A stretch of DNA of 64,000 nt from Apostichopus japonicus (GCF_037975245.1 NC_092577.1:23090398-23154397); one strand, 5' to 3'; shown: positions 1-11,100, counted from the stretch's first letter. Made by a program: numbers and translations. Notes: generated by a model not told the origin, from the sequence alone.

Positions 1-432
1 ATGTTGCCACGACGATGAGAAAGTGAAATGGCCTACATTGACCTCTTATGTAAACGGCCATATCACGTTGACTATACCGGTTCTCGTCCGATCACCGAAG
101 TCAAGCAAGGTAGAGCGCAGTCAGTACTTGGATGGGTGACCGCCTGGGAATACTGGGTGCCGTAGGCTTTTATTTTCCTAATTGATAACACTATGTTGCC
201 ACGACGATGAAAAATTGAAATGGCCTACATTGTCTTGCCACAAGGAAAGCGATTTGAAAATCGAATATATTAATAAATAACTACTTTGTTTTTATGTATT
301 AGAATTTTCTACATATATATGTAAAATATAGATTAACATAATATATATTAAATCCATTCATGTATAATATATATATTAAATCCACTCATCATAACCTACC
401 ACACAAGTAGCCTGCATTTCACCTCTTGTAAT

Positions 433-552
433 GTCTACGGCCACATCACGTTGACTATACCGGTTCTCGTCCGATCAGGTAAGTCAAGCAACGTAGAGCG
501 CAGTCAGTACTTGGATGGATGACCGCCTGGGAATACTGGGTGCCGTAGGCTT
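433..552 (+). rRNA. 5S rRNA variant with embedded CAGGTAAGT
   Basis: Nt 46-48 read GGT instead of CCG, turning CACCGAAGTC into CAGGTAAGTC. The rest of the gene looks normal, including helix I and the T-run. The same three-base block recurs in about 14 other copies in the window, on both strands, so it is a maintained variant and not a private mutation. It lies just 5' of the box A region. Whether it is transcribed or assembled into ribosomes cannot be told from sequence. Confidence 0.9.
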
Positions 553-627
553 TTATTTTCACAATTGGTAACACTATGTTGCCACGACGATGAGAAATTC
601 AAATGGCCTCCATTGACCTCTTGTTAT

Positions 628-747
628 GTCTACGGCCATATCACGTTGACTATACCGGTTCTCGTCCGATCACCGAAGGTAAGCAACGTAGAGCGCAGTC
701 AGTACTTGGATGGGTGACCGCCTGGGAATACTGGGTGCCGTAGGCTT
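628..747 (+). rRNA. 5S rRNA variant with GAAGGTAAGC
   Basis: This is an otherwise normal 120-nt 5S gene in which AAGTCAAGC is changed to AAGGTAAGC at nt 49-57, within the box A region. The change alters the internal promoter and independently creates another GGTAAG string. I saw only this one copy; the corresponding gene one 1355-bp repeat later (1983) is canonical. Confidence 0.85.
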
Positions 748-792
748 TTATTTTCACAATTGATAACACTATGTTGCCACGACGATGAGAAA

Positions 793-822
793 TTGAAATG
801 GCCTACATTGACCTGTTGTTAT
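793..822 (+). promoter_or_regulatory. conserved upstream element of 5S genes (representative)
   Basis: Upstream of 5S genes a GCCTACATT...CCTCTT stretch is kept about 8-28 bp before nt 1 in both main spacer types: GCCTACATTGACCTCTTGTT in short spacers, and GCCTGCATTTCACCTCTTGT or GCCTACATTTCACCTCTTAG in long ones, whose other sequence differs completely. This copy has ACCTGTTG. Conservation across otherwise unlike spacers suggests an external promoter element, as known for some invertebrate 5S genes. Recent common origin is the alternative. Confidence 0.55.
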
Positions 823-942
823 GTCTACGGCCATATCACGTTGACTATACCGGTTCTCGTCCGATCACCGAAGTCAAGCAAGGTAGAGCGCAGTCAGTAC
901 TTGGATGGGTGACCGCCTGGGAATACTGGGTGCCGTAGGCTT
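823..942 (+). rRNA. 5S ribosomal RNA gene (representative canonical copy)
   Basis: This is a consensus-like copy used as the reference for numbering. It has GTCTACGGCC at nt 1-10, CCGGTTCTCGTCCGATCACC at about 28-47, AAGTCAAGC at 49-57, GTACTTGGATGGGTGACC at 75-92, and GTGCCGTAGGCTT at the end. Nt 1-9 pair with nt 110-118 to close helix I. LINEs cut after nt 27 and the DNA transposon cuts at nt 97-102. This copy carries GGTAGAGCG where most others have CGTAGAGCG. The product is a large-subunit ribosomal RNA transcribed by RNA polymerase III. Confidence 0.95.
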
Positions 943-949
943 TTATTTT
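941..949 (+). terminator. RNA polymerase III terminator of 5S gene (representative)
   Basis: GGCTTTTATTTTC follows almost every 5S gene: a T4 run at the 3' end with a second T4 five bases later. In the genes at 8227, 9012, 15814 and 16796 the first run is broken (GGCTGTTATTTT), leaving only the second. Confidence 0.8.
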
Positions 950-2365
950 CACAATTGATAACACTATGTTGCCACGACGATGAGAAAGTGAAATGGCCTA
1001 CATTGACCTCTTGTTATGTCTACGGCCATATCACGTTGACTATACCGGTTCTCGTCCGATCACCGAAGTCAAGCAACGTAGAGCGCAGTCAGTACTTGGA
1101 TGGGTGACCGCCTGGGAATACTGGGTGCCGTAGGCTTTTATTTTCCTAATTGATAACACTATGTTGCCACGACGATGAGAAAGTGAAATGGCCTACATTG
1201 ACCTCTTGTTATGTCTACGGCCATATCACGTTGACTATACCGGTTCTCGTCCGATCACCGAAGTCAAGCAAGGTAGAGCGCAGTCAGTACTTGGATGGGT
1301 GACCGCCTGGGAATACTGGGTGCCGTAGGCTTTTATTTTCACAATTGATAACACTATGTTGCCACGACGATGAGAAAGTGAAATGGCCTACATTGACCTC
1401 TTATGTAAACGGCCATATCACGTTGACTATACCGGTTCTCGTCCGATCACCGAAGTCAAGCAAGGTAGAGCGCAGTCAGTACTTGGATGGGTGACCGCCT
1501 GGGAATACTGGGTGCCGTAGGCTTTTATTTTCCTAATTGATAACACTATGTTGCCACGACGATGAAAAATTGAAATGGCCTACATTGTCTTGCCACAAGG
1601 AAAGCGATTTGAAAATCGAATATATTAATAAATAACTACTTTGTTTTTATGTATTAGAATTTTCTACATATATATGTCAAATATAGATTAACATAATATA
1701 TATTAAATCCATTCATGTATAATATATATATTAAATCCACTCATCATAACCTACCACACAAGTAGCCTGCATTTCACCTCTTGTAATGTCTACGGCCACA
1801 TCACGTTGACTATACCGGTTCTCGTCCGATCACCGAAGTCAAGCAACGTAGAGCGCAGTCAGTACTTGGATGGATGACCGCCTGGGAATACTGGGTGCCG
1901 TAGGCTTTTATTTTCACAATTGGTAACACTATGTTGCCACGACGATGAGAAATTGAAATGGCCTCCATTGACCTCTTGTTATGTCTACGGCCATATCACG
2001 TTGACTATACCGGTTCTCGTCCGATCACCGAAGTCAAGCAACGTAGAGCGCAGTCAGTACTTGGATGGGTGACCGCCTGGGAATACTGGGTGCCGTAGGC
2101 TTTTATTTTCACAATTGATAACACTATGTTGCCACGACGATGAGAAATTGAAATGGCCTACATTGTCTTGCCACAAGGAAAGCGATTTGAAAATCTAATA
2201 TATTAATAAATAACTCGTTTGTTTTTATATATTATAATTTTATACATATATATGTCAAATATAGATTAACATAAAATATATTAAATCCATTCATGTATAA
2301 TATATATATTAAGTGCACTCATCATAACCTAGCAAACAAGTAGCCTACATTTCACCTCTTAGAAT

Positions 2366-2404
2366 GTCTACGACCATATCACGTTGAATATACCGGTTCT
2401 CGTC
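2366..2404 (+). rRNA. 5S gene 5' fragment, split by LINE copy 1
   Basis: The first 39 nt of a 5S gene (with GACC for GGCC and TTGAATATACC for TTGACTATACC) end in CGGTTCTCGTC, where LINE copy 1 begins. The rest of the gene resumes at 7743 with the same CGGTTCTCGTC, which is the target-site duplication. Confidence 0.9.
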
Positions 2405-2596
2405 GTTCTCGTGTTTGTTTGTATTTTTCACCCCTTTCCTTCCGTCCTTTTTCGGAATCGTGGCCATCGGCTAATGTGTTTGTGATCAGCGGACATTTTA
2501 GTTGTTCTATTTAGGATTTTTGGTGAATAATTTGTGTTTTGACTGCATTTTTCGTGTCACTCCGCTGCGTCTCCGACGCACGCGGTCTTCACCTCA

Positions 2597-3607
2597 ATGA
2601 GCATGGATTCCGCGAAATCCACTATCGCTGTTCAAAGCAGCACACAGAAACGCTGTGCGGTTATGAAAAACAACAGTGTACGTATCACCGATAATAAATT
2701 TGAAGCCCGTGATGTCCTTCGCGCGCTATCTGATGACATTGGAAAAGAAAACATTCTCGGTTGTGTGAATTCCAACGGGCAATGGATCGTAACACTTAAG
2801 GAAACAACAGATGTAGAGCTTCTACAGGAGACTGGCGTACTGATTGATGGTGTAGGATACGAGGTACGAGGGGCAACAAGGAACCTACTCACTGTCAGCT
2901 TCTTTGGGGTACCAGTTTTCATAGATGACAATGAACTGTCAGATAAGCTTAGAGAATTTGGGTGCATACTCAAGAGCGCATGGACCCACAAAACCTGTGA
3001 GGACTTTCCCAATGTAGAGAACGGGATAAGATATATTAGGTTAGAACTCCAGTCCAACGCAAACAGCCTTCCGTACTCCATTTTCATATCTGGAGTCCAT
3101 CTTCGATTGAAGCATAACGGACAATCCCGGGTATGCAACATTTGCCTTAGCTCGGACCATATCATGAGAGAGTGTAAGCAATATACTTGTAAAGAATGCG
3201 GTATGCAGGGTCACAGCGAAAGTAAATGCCCGCGGGTGAAATGTTACAGGTGCCAGCAAATCGGGCACAAAAGCTTCGACTGCCCTACTACTCCCCCTAC
3301 ACCCAAAGAGGACAACAATACCTCAGAAATGGAATCAAATGATTCGGCCTGCACAGAACAAGATAATACAACAATCCAAGATATCCAGACAACCCCCAGC
3401 CACGTGAAACGATCGAAACAGACATACAGACCCCAACAGAAAACGAAAACAAACCAAGCCGAAAGATTAATAGTTCCCAACCGAAACCGAGAAATAATGA
3501 AACCACAGACCCAGCGCCACAGAACACAGAGAAAGAAGACAACTCAACCTCGCAGAAACGGAACCTCTCTAGTGATGACGATTGGACTGTCCAAACGAGG
3601 AAAATGA
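2597..3607 (+). CDS. LINE copy 1 ORF1, RNA-binding protein with three CCHC zinc knuckles
   Basis: The 336-codon frame encodes the nucleic-acid-binding protein of the retrotransposon, expected to coat element RNA. Residues about 30-172 resemble the RRM-like region seen in the two other ORF1 copies here. Three CX2CX4HX4C knuckles follow at C180/C183/H188/C193, C198/C201/H206/C211 and C216/C219/H224/C229, then a polar tail. The C-terminus is shifted: from about position 3403 the ancestral reading continues in another frame, where an SSDDDW motif and a lysine-rich tail are found near 3570-3640, ending just before ORF2. The present stop therefore follows a frameshift. The start is the first ATG after the 5' UTR; a second ATG lies two codons later. 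Confidence 0.88.
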   Translation: MSMDSAKSTIAVQSSTQKRCAVMKNNSVRITDNKFEARDVLRALSDDIGKENILGCVNSNGQWIVTLKETTDVELLQETGVLIDGVGYEVRGATRNLLTVSFFGVPVFIDDNELSDKLREFGCILKSAWTHKTCEDFPNVENGIRYIRLELQSNANSLPYSIFISGVHLRLKHNGQSRVCNICLSSDHIMRECKQYTCKECGMQGHSESKCPRVKCYRCQQIGHKSFDCPTTPPTPKEDNNTSEMESNDSACTEQDNTTIQDIQTTPSHVKRSKQTYRPQQKTKTNQAERLIVPNRNREIMKPQTQRHRTQRKKTTQPRRNGTSLVMTIGLSKRGK

Positions 3608-3722
3608 AAAACAACAAAAAGAAAGCTGACCCTACACCCAACCTAGCCAAAGCGCGTCATTTTCAACCTCGCCAGCCATCACTAGAACAGCATTAACAAT
3701 GTATTTTTCACTCACCGTTACA

Positions 3723-6700
3723 ATGTTTTTACTCGCCTGCCTAAATTGCAACGGACTGATCAATCAAGATCAAAGAAGAGGACTATTCTCTGACGTTGTT
3801 AAAAACAGATTTGACCTTGTTTTATTACCAGAAACCTTTTGGGACCAGTCAATTCACGACCAGGCCTAACTTGAATGGGATGGCGATATTTTATCTTCCT
3901 TCTATTCTCCCGCGAGACGAAGGGGGAACGAGTTGCTTAATTAGGAAGGGTAGCGATATCGATGTACACCACTTGGAACCGGATATAAACGGTCGCTTTT
4001 GAAAATGAAGTATTACTGTGGATGGACAGTCTTTTACAGTTTTTAACATCTATGCTCCAAACACGCCGAGCGAACGAAAACAATTCCTAGAAGATATTTC
4101 AGGAAAACTCCGCAACGTGCCCGAACCAATTATTCTAGCGGGAGACTTCAATACCGTTCTTAATACTTACGTGGATAAATAGCCAACAACACCTAACCCG
4201 GACTCTTCTCGAAAATCTCTGAAACTTATAATGTCGGAATACGAGCTTGTCGATATTTGGAGAGAGCGCCACCCTTCTTTAATCCAATTTACAAGGACAG
4301 CCAGCAACCACAAAACCGCTTCCAGGATTGATAGATTTCTTTTAAAGAAACAGCTAGTTCGCTACGTGAAATCATGCTCTATATCTCGCTATCCCGATTC
4401 TGATCACGACATGATTGAACTTAAACTTGACTTTACCCTTTTACCTAGGGGCCCCGGTGTATGGATTTTGAATAACTCCATACTTGAGGACACATCCTTC
4501 TGTTCGGAAATAAGAGATCTCATCGAGCGAGAAAAACAGAAGACTTGTTACGACAATAATTTCCTCCAGTGGTATGACGTTTTGAAAGATTCACTAAAAA
4601 GGACTGCAATGAAATTTACCAAGGTCAAAAGCAGACTCTCGCGTACACATCAAAGAAAACTAAGGAAACAAATCAACCACGAAAGGGCGAAAGACTACGA
4701 CACTACAAGGCTACGGAATTTAGAATTTCAGCTAGACGAGACGACCCGCGCAGATATCAGAGGAGCCGCGCTTAGATCGAGAATCAAGTGGTTCGAAGAA
4801 GGAGAACGTTCGTAAAAAAATTTCCTCAATTTGGAAAAATCGCGACAAAGCAAAAAAGTAATGGCGCCAGATTCTCACCGACGAGGGCGCGATCATTAAC
4901 AATCAAGACGATATTATCCACGAACAGGCCAGATTTTACAAAACGCTTTACACCGCAGAACCGTCAGTGAGTATGCAGAGGGAAGTATTACTTAGGCAGC
5001 TTTCTAAAACGTTGTCCGAACCTGATTCTCAGTCATGTGTGGGGGACATTTCGGCTACAGAACTCCAAAAGTCACTTTTTGACATGGAGTCGAGTAAAAG
5101 CCCTGGTTTAGACGGACTCACTGTTGAGTTTTATAAAGAATTTTGGGATGTATTGGGGAGATTTTTCTGAAAGTCACGAAAAAAATTTATAAAACAAATG
5201 AAATGTCTAATTCAATGAAAACAGGTCTAATTACTTTCATACCCAAGACAGGGGATTTGAGAAAACTTCAGAATTGGAGGCCGATTAGTCTTTTCAACAC
5301 GGACTATAAAATAATCACAAAGGCTCTGGCCAATAGAATCTCTAGGGTGATCAATTGCCTTGTCTCTAGTAACCAGACCTGTTGTGTTCCCGGCAGAGAT
5401 ATTGCCGACAATGTTCTGGCTATGAGAAATATTATTAATTATGTCAACGAAAACAAACAAGAGGCCTATGTTCTTAAAATTGATCAATTAAAAGCCTTCG
5501 ATCGAGTAAACCATGAATATCTTATTAATGTTTTACAAAGGATGGGTTTCGGTACTAATTTCATTAACTGGGTTAAAATCCTTTACAACGATATTCAAGG
5601 TTGTATTAAACACAATGGTTATATTTCAGATACTTTTCATATTCAGAGAGGGGTTCGCCAGGGTTGTCCAATTTCTGCTATTTTATATGTACTATCTGCT
5701 GAACCATTTCATGACGCTATTTACAAAAGTAAGAGTATAATTGGTATTGATTTTTTATTTATTTCAACATGCAGATGATACCACTTTCTTTCTGTCTGAT
5801 ACTTCTAGTGTTAAGTCCGTACAAAATGTTATTAACCTGTACGAGGGCGCCTCTGGCTCTAAGTGTAATGTAGAGAAGACCGAGTTACTAGTGCTCGGAA
5901 AGGGCAAAGTACGAAAAGACGAGTTCAATTTTCCGATAAGGAACGATTTTATACAAGTGCTTGTTGTTTGTGTCGGCAATGATAAGGATGCTCTTGAAAG
6001 AGAAAAGTGGAAAACCAAGACTGCCTCTTGTTGCAATCTTCTCAAGAGGTGGAAAGGGCGGAACCTCTCCTTTAAAGGCAGAGCTCTTGTTGTAAATTCT
6101 CTAGTTGTCTCAAGACTGACATATCTTGCTACTATTATTCCGGTCCCTAAATGGGTAGGAGACTCTTTGAAAGAAAGTGTTATCGAATTTATATGGGGAG
6201 GTAAGAAACCTGGCATATCCTACAATGTTCTTCTTCAACCTGTAGACAAAGGTGGCCTTAACCTTTGTGACATTTTTCGGAAAAGAGACGCTTTACGTAT
6301 GAAGTACATCTGTAAACTACTTAGTATCAACAGTATCAATCCGATGTTGAAAAATTTAATGCTCTATTTTCTGAATCATTATGAATATATGAAACTAGGT
6401 TTACACGTATTTCGTATTTGACCTCATAGCAATTCTATGAGAAAACTTTGACCGTATTATTATGAGTTGTTGAGTGCCTGGAAAAAGCTAACGTATGAAA
6501 AGTTATGCCCTCCAGTGAACAGGGATGAAATTCTTATGCAACCGCTGTTCCATAATCCATTTATTGTTAATGAACCTGACGAAACCCTCTTTATCAGAGA
6601 TTTCATTGAAGGTGGTATTATTTTTGTAGGCGATCTTATGTACGAAATGATCCCAAGACGGCTTCCCGCGGAGGGTATCCATGAAGCCATTACTATGGCC

Positions 6701-7570
6701 AACCCAAATTGTAAACTTAATATTGATGACGTACATGATTACGTCACATCTATTTTGAAGGCTTTCCCAAAAGATTTGCTTGAACAAATATATTCGGGCG
6801 ATAAAATTGTTAGTCAAAATGACAATGAGTCACTTTCACTCACTCTCTCTTGTGGTGATACCACGCTAGATGCGTCCACCGTTAGTGTCAGGAATGCAAC
6901 TGATCTCCTAAGGGAGGCCGTCTCTACAATTCCAAAAGGCGAAATCCACTGGAAACACGTTTTTAACGATATCTCTTTTGAACATAGGTGGACCAATGTC
7001 TACAAAGGTCTAAAAGCTTTTCACGATAGTGACCTCGATTTCCGTCTTCTTCATAATATTTTATTCTGTAACGATAAGTTGTATCTTTTTAAGCTAGTTG
7101 ACTCTCCTTTATGTACCTTATGTAAGAACCATAATGAAACTGTCTTGCATCTTTTTGTCGATTGCAAAACCGTAAATCTTCTCTGGAGAGATATTATCAA
7201 GAAGCTTCAGAAAATCTGTAAAATCAACAACAATGATAAATGGAGGCAAATAACTCTCTTAGGTATGGATCTCAATCATAGGAGGCATGAGACAATTTCG
7301 ATTGATTTTATTCTAAACACTTTCCAAAAAGTTGTTTGGACCACTCGTGTTAGCCTCCTGAACGGGGAAAAACACATTAATATTCGAAACTTCTTTCATT
7401 ATTCACTACGAAAGAAAATTGATTTCTTATTCCACTATTTTGTAAAGAAAAAAGAAATTTCTACATTTTGGGAGTTGTTTACTCGAGGTGACTCATTCTC
7501 AATCCTCTTGAAGATGGCTCTTACGAGTACAAGTTTGACACTTAATTTTCTCTTGCCTTCCCCTTTCTAG
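3723..7570 (+). pseudogene. LINE copy 1 ORF2 (endonuclease-reverse transcriptase), broken
   Basis: Order of parts: AP endonuclease start (CLNCNGL near 3740, GDFNTV near 4141, SDHD near 4400), reverse transcriptase (KSPGLDGL near 5100, RPISLFNTDYK near 5280, RQGCPISA near 5660, HADD near 5768), and the C-terminal CX2C...HLFVDC zinc finger near 7110-7165. Stops and shifts interrupt the frame at many places, for example in-frame stops near 3867 and 4180, frame changes near 4810, 5165 and 5760, and a stop near 6419. I estimate eight or more breaks. The HADD catalytic pair is still present. It cannot encode a full protein. Confidence 0.9.
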
Positions 7571-7690
7571 GATTACTCCTTTATCGTTGTGCATGATTGT
7601 ATTGATAGTGTTGTATTATTGTTATAGTTTTATATATATTCTCTTTCTTTATTTCATGTAACCATGTTAATATCTGTACATTCAATCGGA

Positions 7691-7704
7691 GAACCAGTGG
7701 GTTC
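7691..7704 (+). promoter_or_regulatory. LINE copy 1 3' UTR hairpin
   Basis: GAACC-AGTG-GGTTC forms a five-pair stem with an AGTG loop, about 10 nt before the A-rich tail. The same loop and a covarying stem occur at the 3' end of all four LINEs in the window. Its likely role is recognition of element RNA by the reverse transcriptase. Confidence 0.75.
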
Positions 7705-7732
7705 TTCCGTCAATAAAAAAAAACAAAAAAAC

Positions 7733-7766
<34 letters not shown>

Positions 7767-7909
7767 CAAGCAACGTAGAGCGCAACCAGTACTTGGATGG
7801 GTGACCGCCTTGGAATGCTGGGTGCCGTAGGCTTTTATTTTCATAATTGATAACACTATGTTGCCACGACGATGAAAAATTGAAATGGCCTACATTGACC
7901 TCTTCTTAT

Positions 7910-8022
7910 GTCTACGGCCATATCACGTTGACTATACCGGTTCTCGTCCGATCACCGAAGTCAAGCAACGCAGTCAGTACTTGGATGGGTGACCGCCTGG
8001 GAATACTGGGTGCCGTAGGCTT
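7910..8022 (+). pseudogene. 5S rRNA pseudogene with 7-nt deletion
   Basis: CAAGCAACGCAGTCAG replaces CAAGCAACGTAGAGCGCAGTCAG, removing seven bases between box A and the intermediate element. The gene is 113 nt instead of 120. The deletion should disturb both the internal promoter spacing and helix II/III folding. Confidence 0.8.
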
Positions 8023-9537
8023 TTATTTTCCTAATTGATAACACTATGTTGCCACGACGATGAGAAATTGAAATGGCCTACATTGTCTTGCCACAAGGAA
8101 AGCGATTTGAAAATCGAATATATTAATAAATAACTACTATATGTAAAATATAGATTAACATAATATATATTAAATCCACTCATCATAACCTACCACACAA
8201 GTAGCCTGCATTTCACCTCTTGTAATGTCTACGGCCACATCACGTTGACTATACCGGTTCTCGTCCGATCACCGAAGTCAAGCAACGTAGAGCGCAGTCA
8301 GTACTTGGATGGATGACCGCCTGGAAATACTGGGTGTCGTAGGCTGTTATTTTCATAATTGATAACACTATGTTGCCACGACGATGAGAAATTGAAATGG
8401 CCTACATTGTCTTGCCACAAAGAAGGTGTCTTGCCACAAGGAAAGCGATTTGAAAATCGAATATATTAATAAATAACTAGTTTGTTTTTATATATTATAA
8501 TTTTATACATATATATGTCAAATATAGATTAACATAATATATATTAAATCTATTCATGTATAATATATATATTAAGTGCACTCATCATAACCTAGCAAAC
8601 AACTAGCCTACATTTCACCTCTTAGAATGTCTACGGCCACATCACGATGACTATACCGGTTCTCGTCCGATCACCGAAGTCAAGCAACGTAGAGCGCAGT
8701 CAGTACTTGGATGGGTGACCGCCTGGGAATACTGGGTGCCGTAGGCTTTTATTTTCACAATTGATAACACTATGTTGCCACGACGATGAGAAATTGAAAT
8801 GGCCTACATTGTCTTGCCACAAGGAAAGCGATTTTAAAATCGAATATATTAATAAATAACTACTTTGTTTTTATGTATTAGAATTGTCTACATATATATG
8901 TAAAATATAGATTAACATAATATATATTAAATCCATTCATGTATAATATATATATTAAATCCACTCATCATAACCTACCACACAAGTAGCCTGCATTTCA
9001 CCTCTTGTAATGTCTACGGCCACATCACGTTGACTATACCGGTTCTCGTCCGATCACCGTAGTCAAGCAACGTAGAGCGCAGTCAGTACTTGGATGGATG
9101 ACCGCCTGGGAATATTGGGTGCCGTAGGCTGTTATTTTCATAATTGATAACACTATGTTGCCACGACGATGAGAAATTGAAATGGCCTACATTGTCTTGC
9201 CACAAAGAAGGTGTCTTGCCACAAGGAAAGCGATTTGAAAATCGAATATATTAATAAATAACTAGTTTGTTTTTATATATTATAATTTTATACATATATA
9301 TGTCAAATATAGATTAACATAATATATATTAAATCTATTCATGTATAATATATATATTAAGTGCACTCATCATAACCTACCAAACAACTAGCCTACATTT
9401 CACCTCTTAGAATGTCTACGGCCACATCACGATGACTATACCGGTTCTCGTCCGATCACCGAAGTCAAGCAACGTAGAGCGCAGTCAGTACTTGGATGGG
9501 TGACCGCCTGGGAATACTGGGTGCAGTATCAGTGGGG

Positions 9538-9568
9538 TAGTGTTATCAATTAGGAAAATAAAAGCCTA
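9538..9568. other. 31-bp in-place micro-inversion of the 5S 3' flank
   Basis: Other plus-strand units read TAGGC then TTTTATTTTCCTAATTGAT then AACACTA, followed by TGTTGCC. Here the reverse complement of exactly that stretch precedes TGTTGCC. The inverted segment begins TAG and ends CTA, and about 18 bp of altered sequence sits on its left (GCAGTATCAGTGGGG). The 5S terminator of the gene at 9414 is therefore inverted. Confidence 0.85.
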
Positions 9569-9898
9569 TGTTGCCACAACGATGAAAAATTGAAATGGCC
9601 TACATTGACCTCTTCTTATGTCTACGGCCATATCACGTTGACTATACCGGTTCTCGTCCGCTGTCAACTGCTGTCGTGCTATCAACTGCTGTCGTGGCGC
9701 GGTTGGCTGTGCTCTTTGTTAGCTGTTTTCTTTGTTACTTTTTTTCGAACTTTCTTGTTCCACTTTTTCTTCAACCTACAACATCCAAGTTCTTGGATGA
9801 AAGCGGTTTTTTTTTTACTGTGTTTCAATTTGGTCCGTTAAACTATAAGAGTTTCGTAGGTCATTTTTGAAGTCGCCAAGGCGTGTGCTAGTGCGAAC

Positions 9899-10924
9899 AT
9901 GGGTTCCGCGAAACCATCAATACAACGTTTGAAAACTAACAGTGTTAGGGTATTTGACAATGGACATAGCTATGGAGACGTACTGAAATCGATATCCGAG
10001 GATCTTGGGAATAATAGAATTGTGGGATGTGTTAAGACGTCAGGGCACTGGATTGTGACATTGAAGAATGAATCTGATGCGGAACTTATCCAGGAAACCG
10101 GCCTTAATATTAAAGGCGACCATTGTAGTGTTACCGGAGTGGAAAAATTTATACTAACGGTGAGTCTTTTTGGGGTACCCTGTTACATTTCTGACGAAGA
10201 ACTTTCGGCTAAGTTAGAGGAATACGGATGCTCAATTAAATCCAAATGGACGCGAAAATACTATTCCGACTATCCAGACGTGGAAAACGGTATTCGATTC
10301 GTAAGAGTACAGTTGCCAAATAATGCCAAAAGCCTACCCTACGCAATTACGATTGCTGGTGTACATCTAAGACTTAAACACAACAGCCAATCTAAAGTCT
10401 GTAACAACTGCTTGAGCGACACCCATGTCATGAAAGAATGTCCCCAGTACGTATGTAGAGAATGTAATTACCAGGGCCACACGGAGAGCCGTTGCCCTAG
10501 GGTAAAGTGCTTTAGATGCCAAAACTTTGGTCATAAAAGTTTCCTATGCACGGAGCAACCACCTGAGGAAGATAACGATGTCGAACCAGAGAAGCCTTCA
10601 GACAATGGTGAGATGGACACAGAAACTGAACCTTCTAACGTCACTGAGAGCGTCAAGAAGGAAACAGTTCCCGGGGTCCCACCAGCTCAACCCACAGTGC
10701 AACCTCCTGACACGGTAGATCAAGCCAATAGGAACAAGGACCAAATTGAGGAGACTCAAATGCGACATGAAAATGACACCGACGCTGCCGCACCTGGTTC
10801 AATTACTGATACAAAACTTGAACGAAACTCGACAAAAACTAAATCTACTGTGATATTAGGCAATGCTAAAGGTAAAGAAAAATGGAGAAGCCAACCCCTA
10901 ATCGCAGCCATGTACCAACATTAA
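9899..10924 (+). CDS. LINE copy 2 ORF1, RNA-binding protein with three CCHC zinc knuckles
   Basis: The 341-codon frame starts at the first ATG after the 5' UTR (MGSAKPS). The RRM-like region spans about residues 15-162. Zinc knuckles are C168/C171/H176/C181, C186/C189/H194/C199 and C204/C207/H212/C217, followed by an acidic and polar tail. As in copy 1, the reading frame is shifted near the C-terminus: the conserved SSDDDW and lysine-rich tail lie in another frame at about 10960-11030. Expected role: binds element RNA as part of the retrotransposition particle. Confidence 0.87.
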   Translation: MGSAKPSIQRLKTNSVRVFDNGHSYGDVLKSISEDLGNNRIVGCVKTSGHWIVTLKNESDAELIQETGLNIKGDHCSVTGVEKFILTVSLFGVPCYISDEELSAKLEEYGCSIKSKWTRKYYSDYPDVENGIRFVRVQLPNNAKSLPYAITIAGVHLRLKHNSQSKVCNNCLSDTHVMKECPQYVCRECNYQGHTESRCPRVKCFRCQNFGHKSFLCTEQPPEEDNDVEPEKPSDNGEMDTETEPSNVTESVKKETVPGVPPAQPTVQPPDTVDQANRNKDQIEETQMRHENDTDAAAPGSITDTKLERNSTKTKSTVILGNAKGKEKWRSQPLIAAMYQH

Positions 10925-11100
10925 CAAGGGAATCGAAACAGGAGGCTTAAAGAGAGCTGTCTCCAGCGATGACGATTGGAACATACACCTTTCCCGAAAG
11001 AACAGAGCAGTACAAAAGAAGAAAATAGCCACGCCGAAATTACATACTGCAAGGAACTTTAGCCCCAAAGCACCAAATTCAACAACTAACTATAATAACA

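Larger units (their letters stand above)
1..2404 (+). rRNA. 5S rRNA tandem array, plus-strand block 1
   Basis: Ten 5S genes point rightwards, with 5' ends at 50, 433, 628, 823, 1018, 1213, 1405, 1788, 1983 and 2366; the last is split by a LINE. Each mature gene is about 120 nt, from GTCTACGGCC to GTAGGCTT, followed by a TTTTATTTTC terminator. Spacing is 195 bp for short spacers and 383 bp for long AT-rich spacers. A 1355-bp higher-order repeat is visible: genes 50/433/628 correspond to 1405/1788/1983. The sequence carries the expected pol III internal control region: a box A-like segment near nt 50-64 and a box C-like segment, TTGGATGGGTGACCGCC, near nt 79-95. Genes 50 and 1405 begin GTAAACGG, which weakens the terminal helix, so they may be pseudogenes. 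Confidence 0.96.
2405..7742 (+). mobile_element. LINE copy 1, 5S-targeted Tx1-clade (Mutsu-like) non-LTR retrotransposon, decayed
   Basis: A 5.3-kb element lies inside a 5S gene in sense orientation. The 5S flank CGGTTCTCGTC is repeated on both sides. The element ends in an A-rich tail (about 7716-7742) that joins directly to the 5S sequence. It carries two ORFs: a zinc-knuckle ORF1, and an ORF2 with AP endonuclease, reverse transcriptase and C-terminal zinc finger. This is the architecture of L1/Tx1-clade elements. Tx1-clade Mutsu elements are known to insert in 5S genes; assignment to that group is inferred from domains and target, not from a tree. The 5' UTR (2405-2596) is intact to the TSD, so the copy is full length. 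ORF2 carries many breaks, so the copy is old and inactive. Confidence 0.92.
7743..9660 (+). rRNA. 5S rRNA tandem array, plus-strand block 2
   Basis: The block starts with the 3' part of the gene split by LINE copy 1 (7743-7834). Further 5S genes begin at 7910, 8227, 8629, 9012, 9414 and 9620; the last is cut at 9660 by LINE copy 2. Most spacers are long and AT-rich, some with a duplicated TCTTGCCACAA segment. Several genes here look damaged: 8227 and 9012 end in GGCTGTTATTTT, an interrupted T-run, and 9414 loses its 3' end in a micro-inversion. Confidence 0.94.

Noticed and set aside
7847-8038. Small open frames across 5S units (also near 9590, 15357, 34166, 54686, 55516 and 56081)
   Set aside because: They translate 5S genes and spacers, recur wherever the units recur, and show no protein signal.
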